Source: Prolixibacteraceae bacterium (GTDB taxonomy: Bacteria > Bacteroidota > Bacteroidia > Bacteroidales > Prolixibacteraceae). Taken from it: DNA of 37,308 bases. Both the position numbers and the translations under genes were made by a program. Below, piece by piece: positions 1 to 8,246 of this stretch. The notes beneath the pieces are model-generated. The model made no database searches. It was not told the origin of the DNA and saw only the letters and a list, made by a program, of their open reading frames with translations. The number at the start of each line of letters is the position of its first letter. Positions within the stretch are counted from its first letter, which is position 1. The stretch spans positions 1 through 37,308 of the forward strand of contig JAFGAF010000392.1 of assembly GCA_016933815.1 (NCBI GenBank), written 5' to 3'.

Positions 1-429
1 GCCATTGCATCGGCATTTATCAATTATAAAAACAGAATCGACTCACGTTCGGTAATTGCCGGAAACAACAACAACAACAACAACAACTCATCAACAAGCC
101 CACGCCCAAGTATTCCCTCACCTACTATATCGCAAACTACAAACAGTGGCAATTGCTCCGATACAATACAACCAATATCCGAAAAAGTTAAAAATGGCAC
201 ATGGTACGCCTGCCAAATATTAGCCAGTCGGAAACTGTTCGAACGTAACAATAAAGTATTTGATTCGGTAAACAGCAATATCTATGTGCTGTTCGAAAAC
301 GGTTTATATAAGTATTATACCGGTGTTGAACAAAACAAACAAAGCTCAATTGATGTTTTAAAAAATATGCAAAAAACAATTTTTAAAGAATCATTTTTAG
401 TAGTATTCAACAACGGAAAAAAACAATAG
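1..429 (+). CDS. N-acetylmuramoyl-L-alanine amidase, C-terminal part (5' end outside window)
   Basis: Frame 1 is open from the first base to a TAG at 427-429 and has no ATG near its beginning, so the ORF track omitted it. The first residues (AIASAFINYKNRID) look like the last helix of an Amidase_3 catalytic domain. A low-complexity linker follows, with eight Asn in a row and then Ser/Thr/Pro-rich sequence. The final ~75 residues, including NSNIYVLFENGLYKYYTG and ending in VVFNNGKKQ, resemble the SPOR-like tail found on Bacteroidota amidases. Such enzymes cut the amide bond between MurNAc and the stem peptide to separate daughter cells. No catalytic residue is visible in this fragment, so the assignment rests on the tail and its junction. 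It could be another peptidoglycan-binding protein with the same tail. Confidence 0.68.
   Translation, partial: AIASAFINYKNRIDSRSVIAGNNNNNNNNSSTSPRPSIPSPTISQTTNSGNCSDTIQPISEKVKNGTWYACQILASRKLFERNNKVFDSVNSNIYVLFENGLYKYYTGVEQNKQSSIDVLKNMQKTIFKESFLVVFNNGKKQ
64..87 (+). repeat. (AAC)8 trinucleotide repeat inside the amidase linker
   Basis: Eight perfect AAC codons in a row encode eight asparagines between the catalytic domain and the C-terminal SPOR-like tail. A triplet repeat can change copy number by slippage without shifting the frame, so the linker length may vary between strains. The position in a low-complexity linker fits a tolerated, flexible spacer. Confidence 0.9.
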
Positions 430-621
430 AAATAAATAAAAACAAGCTCAATTTTTGTAAAGCACAAAACAACAACCCAATAGCAAAAAATGTATTGCAC
501 AACACATAAGCATAGAAGATTAAAATATAAAGCAGTATCAAAAAAACCACTTTTTTTCTTTACAAAAACTATACAGCAATTTTATTGATCTTTTAAATAT
601 TTGTTAAAAAAAATAATTGTG

Positions 622-798
622 TTTACAGTTAGTTTGCGTTAAGCTAACACTAAAAGCAACTATCATAGGGTATAATGCTTGTTTACTTGCATTAAAATTG
701 CAAAGCAAATTTGTTTCTAATTATATATTATTAAATTAAAATGTTAATTATAAATAATACATAGCTCTTTACAGTTAATATAATTCTAACACCAAAAG
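622..798 (+). repeat. imperfect direct repeat pair upstream of dnaA
   Basis: Two copies share the flanks TTTACAGTTA and CTAACACYAAAAG. The first spans 622-656 and the second 768-798. The middles differ (GTTTGCGTTAAG against ATATAATT), leaving copy one 35 bases long and copy two 31. In both, GTTA on the left faces TAAC on the right, so each copy can also form a short dyad. The shared flanks are long for chance even in AT-rich DNA. A regulatory duplication upstream of dnaA is possible but unproven. Confidence 0.5.
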
Positions 799-995
799 AA
801 TCAACTTGTCGAAGACTTTAAAAAAATGAATTAAGAATCAAGACATTAATCAAAAAATTAAACACATATAATTGTATATCAGGCTATTATGAATTTACTT
901 TAAAATTAAATTTTATAAATACTGACACACACAACGTTGCAAATATTTTCAAAAAAACAAGTGGATTTAAATTTTTTTTTCATGTTTTTTTTTCA

Positions 996-1003
996 CACTT
1001 TTG
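996..1003 (+). promoter_or_regulatory. weak -7-like element before dnaA (CACTTTTG)
   Basis: CACTTTTG matches the Bacteroidota -7 consensus TAnnTTTG at five of its six defined positions. It lies about 60 bases before the dnaA ATG. No clear TTTG -33 box sits 17-23 bases upstream, where the sequence is a T-run, so this is only a candidate. Confidence 0.25.
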
Positions 1004-1065
1004 TGCGAGAATTACAACCAACACATAATTTCTAATTGCTAAACTAAAGTATTGCATAACCCAAA

Positions 1066-2496
1066 ATGAGTAAGAATCATCACCAAATATGGAGTGATTG
1101 TTTGTCGATTATAAAAGACAATGTACAACCAATAAGTTTCCGTACTTGGTTCGAACCAATCAAACCAATGAAACTTGAAGGCGACATACTAACCATTCAA
1201 GTTCCGAGTCCGTTCTTCTATGAATACTTAGAAGAGCAGTATATTGATATTCTTCGCAAAACACTCAAAAAAACCATTGGCAACAATGCCAAATTGGAAT
1301 ACAATGTAGTGATGAGCGACCATCAACAAAGCAGTGGTTCATACACGGTAAATTACCCGACCAACAACAATGTAAAATTAAACAACAGGCCGGTTTCGGT
1401 TCCTTTAAAAACAGATTCCAATACAATTAAAAACCCTTTTGTAATTCCGGGCATTCAAAAATTACACATTGACCCGCAACTAAAAAAAGACAACACCTTT
1501 GAAAACTATGTTGAAGGAGAATGCAACCGATTAGCGCGTTCGGCTGGTTATGCAGTAGCCCAAAACCCGGGTGGCACAGCATTTAATCCTTTAATGATTT
1601 ACGGCGACAGCGGTTTAGGTAAAACCCACCTTGCCCAGGCAATTGGAATTGAAGTAAAGGAACGTTTTCAGGATAAAGTTGTGCTCTATGTTAATGCCAA
1701 TAAATTTATCACACAATATTCCGAAGCAACACGTAACAATACCCGCAATGATTTTTTACATTTCTATCAAATGATTGATGTATTAATTATTGACGATGTA
1801 CAAGAATTCGCAGGCAAAGAAAAAACACAAGAAACATTCTTCCACATTTTTAATCACTTGCACCAACTTGGGAAACAGCTTATTTTAACATCCGACAAAT
1901 CGCCAATTGAGATAAAAGGCATTGAACAACGTTTATTGTCGCGCTTTAAATGGGGACTTACAACCGACTTGCAAGCACCCGATTTCCAAACAAGGTTATC
2001 GATTTTAAGGAAAAAAACATACAAAGACGGCCTTACTATGCCCGACGATGTATTGGAATATATTGCAAAGAATATTGAAACCAACGTACGCGAACTCGAG
2101 GGAGCATTAATATCGCTACTGGCACAATCAACATTAAACAAACGCGAAATCACTATCGATTTGGCCATTGAACTGATCAATAAAATAATCAAACAAAGCA
2201 AACACGAAATTACGATCGATTATATCCAAAAGACAGTTTGCGATTATTTTAACATGCCATCCGATTCGTTACAATCGAAAACAAGGAAACGCGAAATTGT
2301 TCAAGCCCGCCAAATAGCAATGTTTTTCTCAAAAACACTCACCAAATCGTCGCTGGCATCAATTGGTGCTCAAATTGGGCACAAAGATCATGCTACTGTA
2401 CTGCATGCATGCAAAACGGTAAACAACTTAATTGATACCGATAAGCAGTTCAGAAACGACATTGAAGAAATTGAAAAACGACTAAAAGTACAATAA
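1066..2496 (+). CDS. dnaA: chromosomal replication initiator DnaA
   Basis: This 476-residue protein shows all four DnaA domains. The N-terminal DnaB/DiaA-interaction domain covers about residues 1-80 (QIWSDCLSIIKDN, TWFEPIKP). A short variable linker follows, then the AAA+ domain with Walker A GDSGLGKT near 181-188 and Walker B VLIIDD near 239-244. The C-terminal DNA-binding domain carries the signature GHKDHATVLHACKTV. DnaA binds ATP and origin boxes and opens oriC. Its length is normal for Bacteroidota. The ATG at 1066 is preceded by no Shine-Dalgarno sequence, which is usual in this phylum. A strong terminator follows the stop codon, so dnaA looks like a single-gene transcript. Confidence 0.98.
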   Translation: MSKNHHQIWSDCLSIIKDNVQPISFRTWFEPIKPMKLEGDILTIQVPSPFFYEYLEEQYIDILRKTLKKTIGNNAKLEYNVVMSDHQQSSGSYTVNYPTNNNVKLNNRPVSVPLKTDSNTIKNPFVIPGIQKLHIDPQLKKDNTFENYVEGECNRLARSAGYAVAQNPGGTAFNPLMIYGDSGLGKTHLAQAIGIEVKERFQDKVVLYVNANKFITQYSEATRNNTRNDFLHFYQMIDVLIIDDVQEFAGKEKTQETFFHIFNHLHQLGKQLILTSDKSPIEIKGIEQRLLSRFKWGLTTDLQAPDFQTRLSILRKKTYKDGLTMPDDVLEYIAKNIETNVRELEGALISLLAQSTLNKREITIDLAIELINKIIKQSKHEITIDYIQKTVCDYFNMPSDSLQSKTRKREIVQARQIAMFFSKTLTKSSLASIGAQIGHKDHATVLHACKTVNNLIDTDKQFRNDIEEIEKRLKVQ

Positions 2497-2503
2497 ACAC
2501 CTA

Positions 2504-2532
2504 AGCAGATCAATAATGATCTGCTTTTTTTT
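2504..2532 (+). terminator. intrinsic terminator of dnaA
   Basis: A perfect 9-base stem AGCAGATCA / TGATCTGCT closes a four-base ATAA loop and is followed directly by a run of eight T. It begins eight bases after the dnaA stop codon. The loop and right arm contain the ATG (2516) proposed by the ORF track as the start of the next gene, which argues against that start. Confidence 0.88.
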
Positions 2533-2545
2533 AGTTTTTTGCAAC

Positions 2546-3403
2546 ATGATTTTTCTGTGGTTAAGCATCCTTTCTTCTTCGTTAATTTATGTGTTGTTTA
2601 AAATACGTAAACAGCTGGGTATTAATCTAACAGCAATTATCATTATCAACTATTTATTTGCTTCTTTATTTGGTGTGCTTGTTTTCGGTTTCAATAATAC
2701 AATTACTGCCCTTAAAAACTCAAACTGGGGCTGGATGGCCTTAATCATTGGCGTTTTTTTTGTAGTAATGTTTTACCTCATTGGAATTTCGACGCAAAAA
2801 GCAGGCATCGCAATCAGCACAATTGCAACCCGAATGTCAATGATCATTCCCATTTCTGTTTCTGTTTTTATATTTAACGAATCGTTGAGCATTAGCAAAG
2901 CATTAAAAATATCCATTGCGCTATTTGCTGTTTTATTAGCTATTTATCAACCAATTAATAAAACTAAAAAAATAAGCCTGGCCTTATTACCTTTAATTTT
3001 ATTTATAGGTTCAGGCAGCGTCGATACTTTGGTGAAAACAGCTCAGCACATTTTTGTTCCATCAAACGAAGTAACATTTTTTTCAACTGTATTATTTGCC
3101 ACATCGTTTTTGGCATCGTTGTTTTTACCCTTTCTAACACCTGACAATCGGGTTAGTTTTCACACACGAACAATTGTTGCAGGCATTATTTTGGGTGCAG
3201 CCAACTTTGGATCATTGTATTTTTTCATGAACGCTTTGCACCACAGCAAGCTCGACAGTTCCATTGTTTTTGGAATTAACAATCTGGCAATTGTAGCAAT
3301 TTCGTTAACTTTAGGATTTTTAATATTCAAAGAAAAACTTAGTACAATAAATATAGTTGGGATAATACTTTCGTTAATCAGCATAGCACTTTTAAGCTTT
3401 TAA
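2546..3403 (+). CDS. DMT/EamA-like inner-membrane transporter
   Basis: From the ATG at 2546 this gives a 285-residue, very hydrophobic protein with about ten predicted membrane spans in two halves, the layout of the drug/metabolite transporter superfamily. The second half repeats the first loosely, as in EamA proteins. The substrate cannot be told from sequence. I prefer 2546 over the track start at 2516, because the latter lies in the dnaA terminator hairpin and its first ten residues (MICFFLVFCN) mostly translate the T-run. The chosen start reads MIFLWLSILSSSLIYVLF, a normal first membrane span. The stop is one base before the start of the YigZ gene, so the two are probably co-transcribed. 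No separate promoter was found between terminator and start. Confidence 0.75.
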   Translation: MIFLWLSILSSSLIYVLFKIRKQLGINLTAIIIINYLFASLFGVLVFGFNNTITALKNSNWGWMALIIGVFFVVMFYLIGISTQKAGIAISTIATRMSMIIPISVSVFIFNESLSISKALKISIALFAVLLAIYQPINKTKKISLALLPLILFIGSGSVDTLVKTAQHIFVPSNEVTFFSTVLFATSFLASLFLPFLTPDNRVSFHTRTIVAGIILGAANFGSLYFFMNALHHSKLDSSIVFGINNLAIVAISLTLGFLIFKEKLSTINIVGIILSLISIALLSF

Positions 3404-3404
3404 C

Positions 3405-4007
3405 ATGCAAACCGACACATACAATACCATAAAATTGCCTTCGGAAGGCCTTTTCAAAGACAAAGGGAGCAAATTTTTATCATTTGCCTACCCTATCCGT
3501 TCCGAAGATGAAGTAAAACCAATTGTGCAGGAATTAAAAAAACAACACCACAATGCCCGACATCATTGCTTTGCCTACAGGCTGGGCTATGTAGGCGAAA
3601 GCTATCGTGCCAACGACGACGGAGAACCTTCGGGCACTGCAGGCCGGCCAATATTAGGTCAATTGCTCAGCCACAACATTACCAATGTTTTAATTGTTGT
3701 TGTTCGCTATTTTGGCGGAACATTGCTTGGCGTTAGCGGGTTGATCAATGCCTATAAAAATGCCGCAAACGATGCAATTATCAATGCACAAATCGAAGAA
3801 AAAATCATCGAAGACCAATTCAGGCTTACCTTCGATTATCATTTACAAAATATGGTGAACAAAACAATGAAAGATTTTGGCATTGAATTGGCAAACAGCT
3901 CATTCAGCACCAACTGTTGCTATACAATAGCAATAAGGCAAAACGATTGCGAACAAGCACTTGCAGCCTTAGGCAAACTCGATGGGCTTCAGGTTGAGCG
4001 CCTTTAA
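3405..4007 (+). CDS. YigZ/IMPACT family protein
   Basis: This 200-residue protein has the UPF0029 (IMPACT N-terminal) signatures: RHHCFAYRLG, NDDGEPSGTAGRPIL and VVRYFGGTLLGVSGLI. A second, ferredoxin-like DUF1949-type domain fills about residues 130-200. Bacterial YigZ proteins are conserved, and the fold is linked to nucleic-acid or ribosome-related roles, but no reaction is firmly established. It starts one base after the DMT transporter stop codon, so it is likely in the same transcript. No functional tie between the two is obvious. Confidence 0.92.
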   Translation: MQTDTYNTIKLPSEGLFKDKGSKFLSFAYPIRSEDEVKPIVQELKKQHHNARHHCFAYRLGYVGESYRANDDGEPSGTAGRPILGQLLSHNITNVLIVVVRYFGGTLLGVSGLINAYKNAANDAIINAQIEEKIIEDQFRLTFDYHLQNMVNKTMKDFGIELANSSFSTNCCYTIAIRQNDCEQALAALGKLDGLQVERL

Positions 4008-4038
4008 AAATATGTTATTAAAAACAAAAAAAACTATC

Positions 4039-4056
4039 AAAATCAATAATGATTTT
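4039..4056 (+). other. weak AT-rich hairpin between the YigZ gene and pyrB
   Basis: AAAATCA / TGATTTT forms a seven-base stem around an ATAA loop in the 81-base gap before pyrB. Its apex, ATCAATAATGAT, is identical to the apex of the dnaA terminator at 2509-2520. With only one G-C-type pair and four T it is a poor terminator. It could be a weak end for the YigZ transcript, a leader element for pyrB, or chance. Confidence 0.3.
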
Positions 4057-4088
4057 TATAATTTAACAACCTATAAAAAAACAATAAA

Positions 4089-5000
4089 ATGCATAAAAGT
4101 AGTTTAATTTCAATAACCGATTTCAGCAAGCATGACTACCTAAAAATCATGAAATTAGCTGCCGAATTCGAGCAAAATCCCAACCAAAATCTTTTAAACG
4201 GCAAAGTAGTTGCGTCGTTATTCTTCGAACCATCAACACGCACCCGCTTAAGTTTCGAAACAGCCATACTTAGGCTAGGCGGCCGAATTATTGGTTTTAG
4301 CGACTCGTCATCGTCGAGTGTTACCAAAGGCGAGACACTGCACGATACCATAAAAATGGTTAGCAATTACGCCGACCTAATTGTGATGAGGCATCCGCTC
4401 GAAGGTAGTGCGCGTTATGCAAGCCAGGTATCTTCGGTGCCAGTTATCAATGCTGGCGATGGAGCCAACCAGCACCCTACCCAAACCTTGCTCGACATGT
4501 ATTCAATTATTAAAACCCAAGGAAGGCTCGACAACATTAATATCTTTTTGGTTGGCGATTTAAAATATGGACGCACCGTTCATTCTCTTCTGCAAGCATT
4601 ATCAGTTTTCGAGAATCCGATTTTTAACTTTATTGCCCCACCCGAGCTGAGCATGCCTGTAGAGTACAAAAAATTCCTCGACCAAAAGGGAATCCGTTAT
4701 TTCGAACATACCGAATTTACCGACATTATAAGTGAAGCCGATATTATTTACATGACACGTGTTCAAAAAGAACGCTTTACCGACCCGATTGAATACGAGA
4801 AAGTTAAAAATGTGTACATACTCAAAAACAAAATGCTGGCCAATACCAAACCGAGTATGCGCATCTTACATCCGCTGCCACGCATTAACGAAATACATAC
4901 CGATGTTGACAGTAACCCACAAGCTTACTACTTTAAGCAAGCCCTAAACGGTGTTTTTACCCGTGAGGCAATTATTACCCATATTTTAGGTTTAAAATAA
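4089..5000 (+). CDS. pyrB: aspartate carbamoyltransferase, catalytic subunit
   Basis: PyrB joins carbamoyl phosphate and aspartate to N-carbamoyl-aspartate, the committed step of pyrimidine synthesis, in the cytosol. The 303-residue length is normal. The carbamoyl-phosphate loop [13 protein letters not shown] lies near residues 45-57, the second-subunit loop region ([10 protein letters not shown]) near 77-86, and [15 protein letters not shown] and HPLPR follow as expected. The gene stands 12 bases before pyrI, the regulatory subunit, so the enzyme is probably an allosteric dodecamer of the E. coli class. The gap upstream shows no exact -7 promoter motif. Confidence 0.97.
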   Translation: MHKSSLISITDFSKHDYLKIMKLAAEFEQNPNQNLLNGKVVASLFFEPSTRTRLSFETAILRLGGRIIGFSDSSSSSVTKGETLHDTIKMVSNYADLIVMRHPLEGSARYASQVSSVPVINAGDGANQHPTQTLLDMYSIIKTQGRLDNINIFLVGDLKYGRTVHSLLQALSVFENPIFNFIAPPELSMPVEYKKFLDQKGIRYFEHTEFTDIISEADIIYMTRVQKERFTDPIEYEKVKNVYILKNKMLANTKPSMRILHPLPRINEIHTDVDSNPQAYYFKQALNGVFTREAIITHILGLK

Positions 5001-5012
5001 ATCAAAACAATC

Positions 5013-5465
5013 ATGGACAAAGCATTACAAGTTAGCGCCATAAAAGACGGCACAGTAATTGACCACATACCGGCCAACAGGCTTTTCGAAGTTATCAACA
5101 TACTGCAACTCCATAAATGCATGGAAATGATCACCTTCGGAACCAACCTCGACAGCAAACAGCTTGGCAAGAAAGCCATCATAAAAGTATCGAACCGTTT
5201 TTTTAAAGAGAAAGAGATTGATAAAATTGCACTAATTGCCCCTCATGCAAAGCTAAATACAATAAAAAACTACGAGGTAGTAGAAAAAAGAGTTGTTGAA
5301 ATACCCGACGAAATTATAGGTATTGCCAACTGTTTCAACCCAAAATGCATCACCAATCACGAGAAAATTGAAACACATTTTATGGTCGTATCGAAGAAAC
5401 CCATTGAGCTTAAATGCATGTTTTGCGAAAAAATCACCAACGAAAACCAAGTTGTTATTAAATAG
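5013..5465 (+). CDS. pyrI: aspartate carbamoyltransferase, regulatory subunit
   Basis: This 150-residue PyrI has the N-terminal nucleotide-binding domain (VSAIKDGTVIDHIPA) and a C-terminal zinc domain. The four zinc ligands are intact as CFNPKC and CMFC, that is CX4C and CX2C. PyrI binds ATP, CTP and UTP and passes the signal to PyrB. It follows pyrB directly and precedes the GAF gene by nine bases, so all three can share one message. Confidence 0.97.
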   Translation: MDKALQVSAIKDGTVIDHIPANRLFEVINILQLHKCMEMITFGTNLDSKQLGKKAIIKVSNRFFKEKEIDKIALIAPHAKLNTIKNYEVVEKRVVEIPDEIIGIANCFNPKCITNHEKIETHFMVVSKKPIELKCMFCEKITNENQVVIK

Positions 5466-5474
5466 CATACATAT

Positions 5475-5930
5475 ATGAATATCGAAAAAATATTAAAAGA
5501 AATATCTGAAATAATAAATTCAAACCAAAACCGCAACGATATTTTACAAAGTGTTGCCAAGCTCTTAAAAACCGAAGTAGCTCATTACAATTGGGTTGGT
5601 TTTTATATTTTCGACAAGCAAAGCCAAACATTGATACTTGGCTCCTATGTTGGCAAAGCAACCGAACACACCCACATACCCATTGGCAAGGGCGTTTGCG
5701 GTCAAGTTGCGCAAAACAAACAAACCATGATTGTGCAGGATGTTTCGGCCATTGACAACTACATTGCTTGCAGTCTCGATGTTTTGTCCGAAATTGTTGT
5801 TCCCATTATTCTTAACAACGAGTTTGTAGCCGAAATAGATATCGATTCGCACGCGCAAGCGCCTTTTACCAGCGCCGACAAAGAATTGCTTGAACAAATT
5901 GCACTAATGCTTACGCATCTTTTTGTTTGA
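5475..5930 (+). CDS. GAF-domain protein of the free-methionine-(R)-sulfoxide reductase type
   Basis: The 151-residue protein is one GAF domain with the fRMsr hallmarks NWVGFYIF, IGKGVCGQVA, YIACSLDVLSEIVVPI and IDIDSH. Members such as E. coli YebR (MsrC) reduce free methionine-(R)-sulfoxide with thioredoxin-linked cysteines. Two of the three conserved cysteines are present (in GVCG and IAC). The first, which lies ten residues before GVCG in YebR, is replaced in the segment GKATEH. To my recollection this variant is common in Bacteroidota homologs, so activity with two cysteines is plausible but not certain. It lies nine bases after pyrI and 29 before the histidine kinase; a ligand-sensing role cannot be excluded. 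Confidence 0.78.
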   Translation: MNIEKILKEISEIINSNQNRNDILQSVAKLLKTEVAHYNWVGFYIFDKQSQTLILGSYVGKATEHTHIPIGKGVCGQVAQNKQTMIVQDVSAIDNYIACSLDVLSEIVVPIILNNEFVAEIDIDSHAQAPFTSADKELLEQIALMLTHLFV

Positions 5931-5959
5931 GTTACGCAGAATAATTAAAACAACGGCCT

Positions 5960-8047
5960 ATGTGCATATTCCAAACCAAATATCTGCTTGTTTTATTTTC
6001 ACTCTTATTAATCAATTCCCATAGTCTTTTTGCCCAAAGCATTAACGGGCAACTTACCACCAGCGACCAATATACAAGAAAAGCAATAGAACTTGTAGCC
6101 GAAGGGCAAACCGAACTTGCACGCAACGAAATCCCAAAAGGAATTGAACTGGCAAAAGAAGAGATGAATGCCCACAACGAAGCTATTCTCAACTACTTAT
6201 TGGCCGATTGCCACTACTATGAAAATAACTTTAGAACAGCCATTGAATTATATACTGAAACTACTAAAGCTTTTGAACAACTTCACGACACAGTTTATTG
6301 GCTTCGAAGTTTAAACAGCATAGGTCTAATTCATAATCTTGAAGAAAACAACAGTGAATCGCTCAAGTTCCTGACCCAAGGAATTGAAATTGCCAATCAA
6401 GTTAAACATCCCAACTACGACATTCTGCACCAAAAGCTTATGATATTAACCAATATTATAAACGTTTATAATCAAACCAACGATTTTGAAAAGGGCATCA
6501 AAATAAGTAACGAAGCAATTGGAATTGCTTTACAAATAAACGATTCGACCCGCTTAGGAAATTTATACAACGCGCTTGGCATATCGCATCGAAAAATGGA
6601 TGAAACCGACAAAGCCATTTCTTATTACGAAAAAGCCGGCAAAATTTTCAATCAACTCAACGATCAATTCACCTATTCATTTGTACTGAACAATATTGCA
6701 AGCCTATACGAATACAGGAACAGCAACGATTCAGCACTTTACTATTACACCCTGGCACACAATGGTTTTAAAGCCCAAAGCTATCCTTTTGGAATTGCAA
6801 AAACCGAATATGGTTTAACTGCTATTTATGCTCTTGAGAACAAAATGCAAAAAGCGCAACAGCATTTCGAGAATGCAGTAAAAACAGCCTCTGAATACAA
6901 TTTCAACGATATACTTATCGATGTTTTATTCGATTTTTCGGAATTTGAATACAACAATCAGAATTACAAAAATGCTTACCAATTGATTAAACAATACCTC
7001 ACTTTAAACGACAGCATTTATTCCATTGAAAAAGAAAAAGAAATTGCCAATTTGAAATCGAAATACGAATTAAGTATAATCGAAAACGAATTAAACAATC
7101 TTAAATCGGAAAATTTGAAGCAAACTTATAACATGTCTCTCAAAATAAGACAGTTTCAAATTGCACTCATTTTTATTGTTTTTTTAATAGCAATTGCAGC
7201 CACTATTTTCATTTATTACAGGCAAAAGAATAAAGCGAATATGTTATTAGCTGAAAAAAACATTCAAATTGAAAAACAAAACGACAAACTGATTAAAGCA
7301 AATGCCGAAACCGAAAAAGCCAACAAAAAGCTACAACAATCGAGGCACGAGCTAATGTTATCGAACCAACTAAAAGACAGGTTCTTCTCGGTTTTGGCAC
7401 ACGATCTGCAAAATCCTTTTCATCACGTAATAGGGTTCAGCAAACTGCTATCGGATTATTACGATACACTTAGTGCCGAAGAAAGAAAAAATATGGCTAC
7501 CGACATACACCAATCAACAACAAACATTAACCAACTGCTCGACAATTTATTGGAATGGAACAAGGCACAAACCGGCGATTTTAGTTTCAATTGCGAAAAT
7601 GTAATTGTAAACCAATTAATTGACAACAGCATTACACTATTATCAACTGCTGCCAGAAAGAAATCAATTGAGTTAATTAAAGTTTACACCGATGAGGTTC
7701 AAATAAAAGCCGACACAAAAATGCTCGAAACAATTTTTCGGAATTTACTCAATAACAGCATAAAATTTACCAACATAGGAGGTAAAATAAAAATTGACGC
7801 CTACACCGACGACGAAAACTTTTATGGAAAAATTGAAGATAACGGAGTTGGAATTGATCCAAAACAACTAAAAAAACTATTCAGGATCGATTCAAAATTT
7901 AAAACTAACGGAACAGCCAACGAGAAAGGTACCGGGCTGGGCTTAAACATTTGCTACGAATTCATAAAGTACCACAAGGGAAAAATATGGGCAGAAAGCA
8001 CGCCCGGGAAAGGCTCAACATTTTATTTCTCAATACCAAAAAGCTAA
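5960..8047 (+). CDS. TPR-containing sensor histidine kinase
   Basis: This 695-residue protein starts with a signal peptide ending near LFAQS. About 340 residues of TPR helices follow (for example LGNLYNALGISHRKMDETDKAI), placed outside the cytoplasm. One membrane span lies near 395-420 (IALIFIVFLIAIAATIFIYYR). Next come a coiled coil rich in Lys, Asn and Glu, a HisKA domain with the phospho-acceptor His near 481 in AHDLQNPFHHV, and a HATPase domain (FRNLLNNSIKF, DNGVGI, GTGLGLNICYEF). Periplasmic TPR sensor kinases are typical of Bacteroidota. No response regulator gene is adjacent, so it is an orphan kinase. It ends one base before the stop of the convergent mini-protein gene. Confidence 0.9.
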   Translation: MCIFQTKYLLVLFSLLLINSHSLFAQSINGQLTTSDQYTRKAIELVAEGQTELARNEIPKGIELAKEEMNAHNEAILNYLLADCHYYENNFRTAIELYTETTKAFEQLHDTVYWLRSLNSIGLIHNLEENNSESLKFLTQGIEIANQVKHPNYDILHQKLMILTNIINVYNQTNDFEKGIKISNEAIGIALQINDSTRLGNLYNALGISHRKMDETDKAISYYEKAGKIFNQLNDQFTYSFVLNNIASLYEYRNSNDSALYYYTLAHNGFKAQSYPFGIAKTEYGLTAIYALENKMQKAQQHFENAVKTASEYNFNDILIDVLFDFSEFEYNNQNYKNAYQLIKQYLTLNDSIYSIEKEKEIANLKSKYELSIIENELNNLKSENLKQTYNMSLKIRQFQIALIFIVFLIAIAATIFIYYRQKNKANMLLAEKNIQIEKQNDKLIKANAETEKANKKLQQSRHELMLSNQLKDRFFSVLAHDLQNPFHHVIGFSKLLSDYYDTLSAEERKNMATDIHQSTTNINQLLDNLLEWNKAQTGDFSFNCENVIVNQLIDNSITLLSTAARKKSIELIKVYTDEVQIKADTKMLETIFRNLLNNSIKFTNIGGKIKIDAYTDDENFYGKIEDNGVGIDPKQLKKLFRIDSKFKTNGTANEKGTGLGLNICYEFIKYHKGKIWAESTPGKGSTFYFSIPKS

Positions 8048-8048
8048 A

Positions 8049-8246
8049 TCAGTTCTCAGGTTTAGGTTTCACATGGCTCCTGTCTCTCTTCATTGGTACA
8101 ACTACAATTTCGGAGTTACAATTCCAACATTTATAAATACGGCACGACACACATGCAAAGCAATTGGAACAAACCCGTTCAAGATCTTGTTCCAAATATC
8201 GATGACCACACTTGTTGCATGTAATCCAATGCTCATTCTTTTCCAT
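8049..8246 (-). CDS. small four-CXXC zinc-ribbon-like protein, unknown function
   Basis: The reading frame from the ATG at 8246 gives 65 residues; the track's longer version starts at a TTG two codons upstream. Eight cysteines sit in four CXXC pairs at 10/13, 26/29, 32/35 and 40/43, enough for two zinc sites. The middle stretch CSNCFACVSC has CXXCXXCXXC spacing, which recalls iron-sulfur proteins, although zinc is the more usual guess for such a small basic-tailed protein. It overlaps the end of the GNAT gene by 14 bases, so the two are translationally linked. I do not recognise the family. Being short, it needs homologs to prove it, but the regular cysteine spacing argues for a real gene. 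Confidence 0.7.
   Translation of the reverse strand: MEKNEHWITCNKCGHRYLEQDLERVCSNCFACVSCRIYKCWNCNSEIVVVPMKRDRSHVKPKPEN

Larger units (their letters stand above)
430..1065. other. 636-base AT-rich intergenic region upstream of dnaA
   Basis: No convincing ORF lies here on either strand; the short minus-strand ORFs of the track reach into the amidase gene and have no recognisable product. The region has many A and T runs, including a T-run near 972-993. I looked for DnaA boxes of the TTATCCACA type on both strands and saw none, so this is not an evident oriC despite its position beside dnaA. It does hold an imperfect duplicated element (622-656 and 768-798) and a weak promoter-like motif before dnaA. 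No tRNA-like fold was recognised. Confidence 0.7.

Noticed and set aside
5253-5897. Overlapping minus-strand ORFs under pyrI and the GAF gene
   Set aside because: They are antisense shadows of well-supported genes and match no family I recognise.
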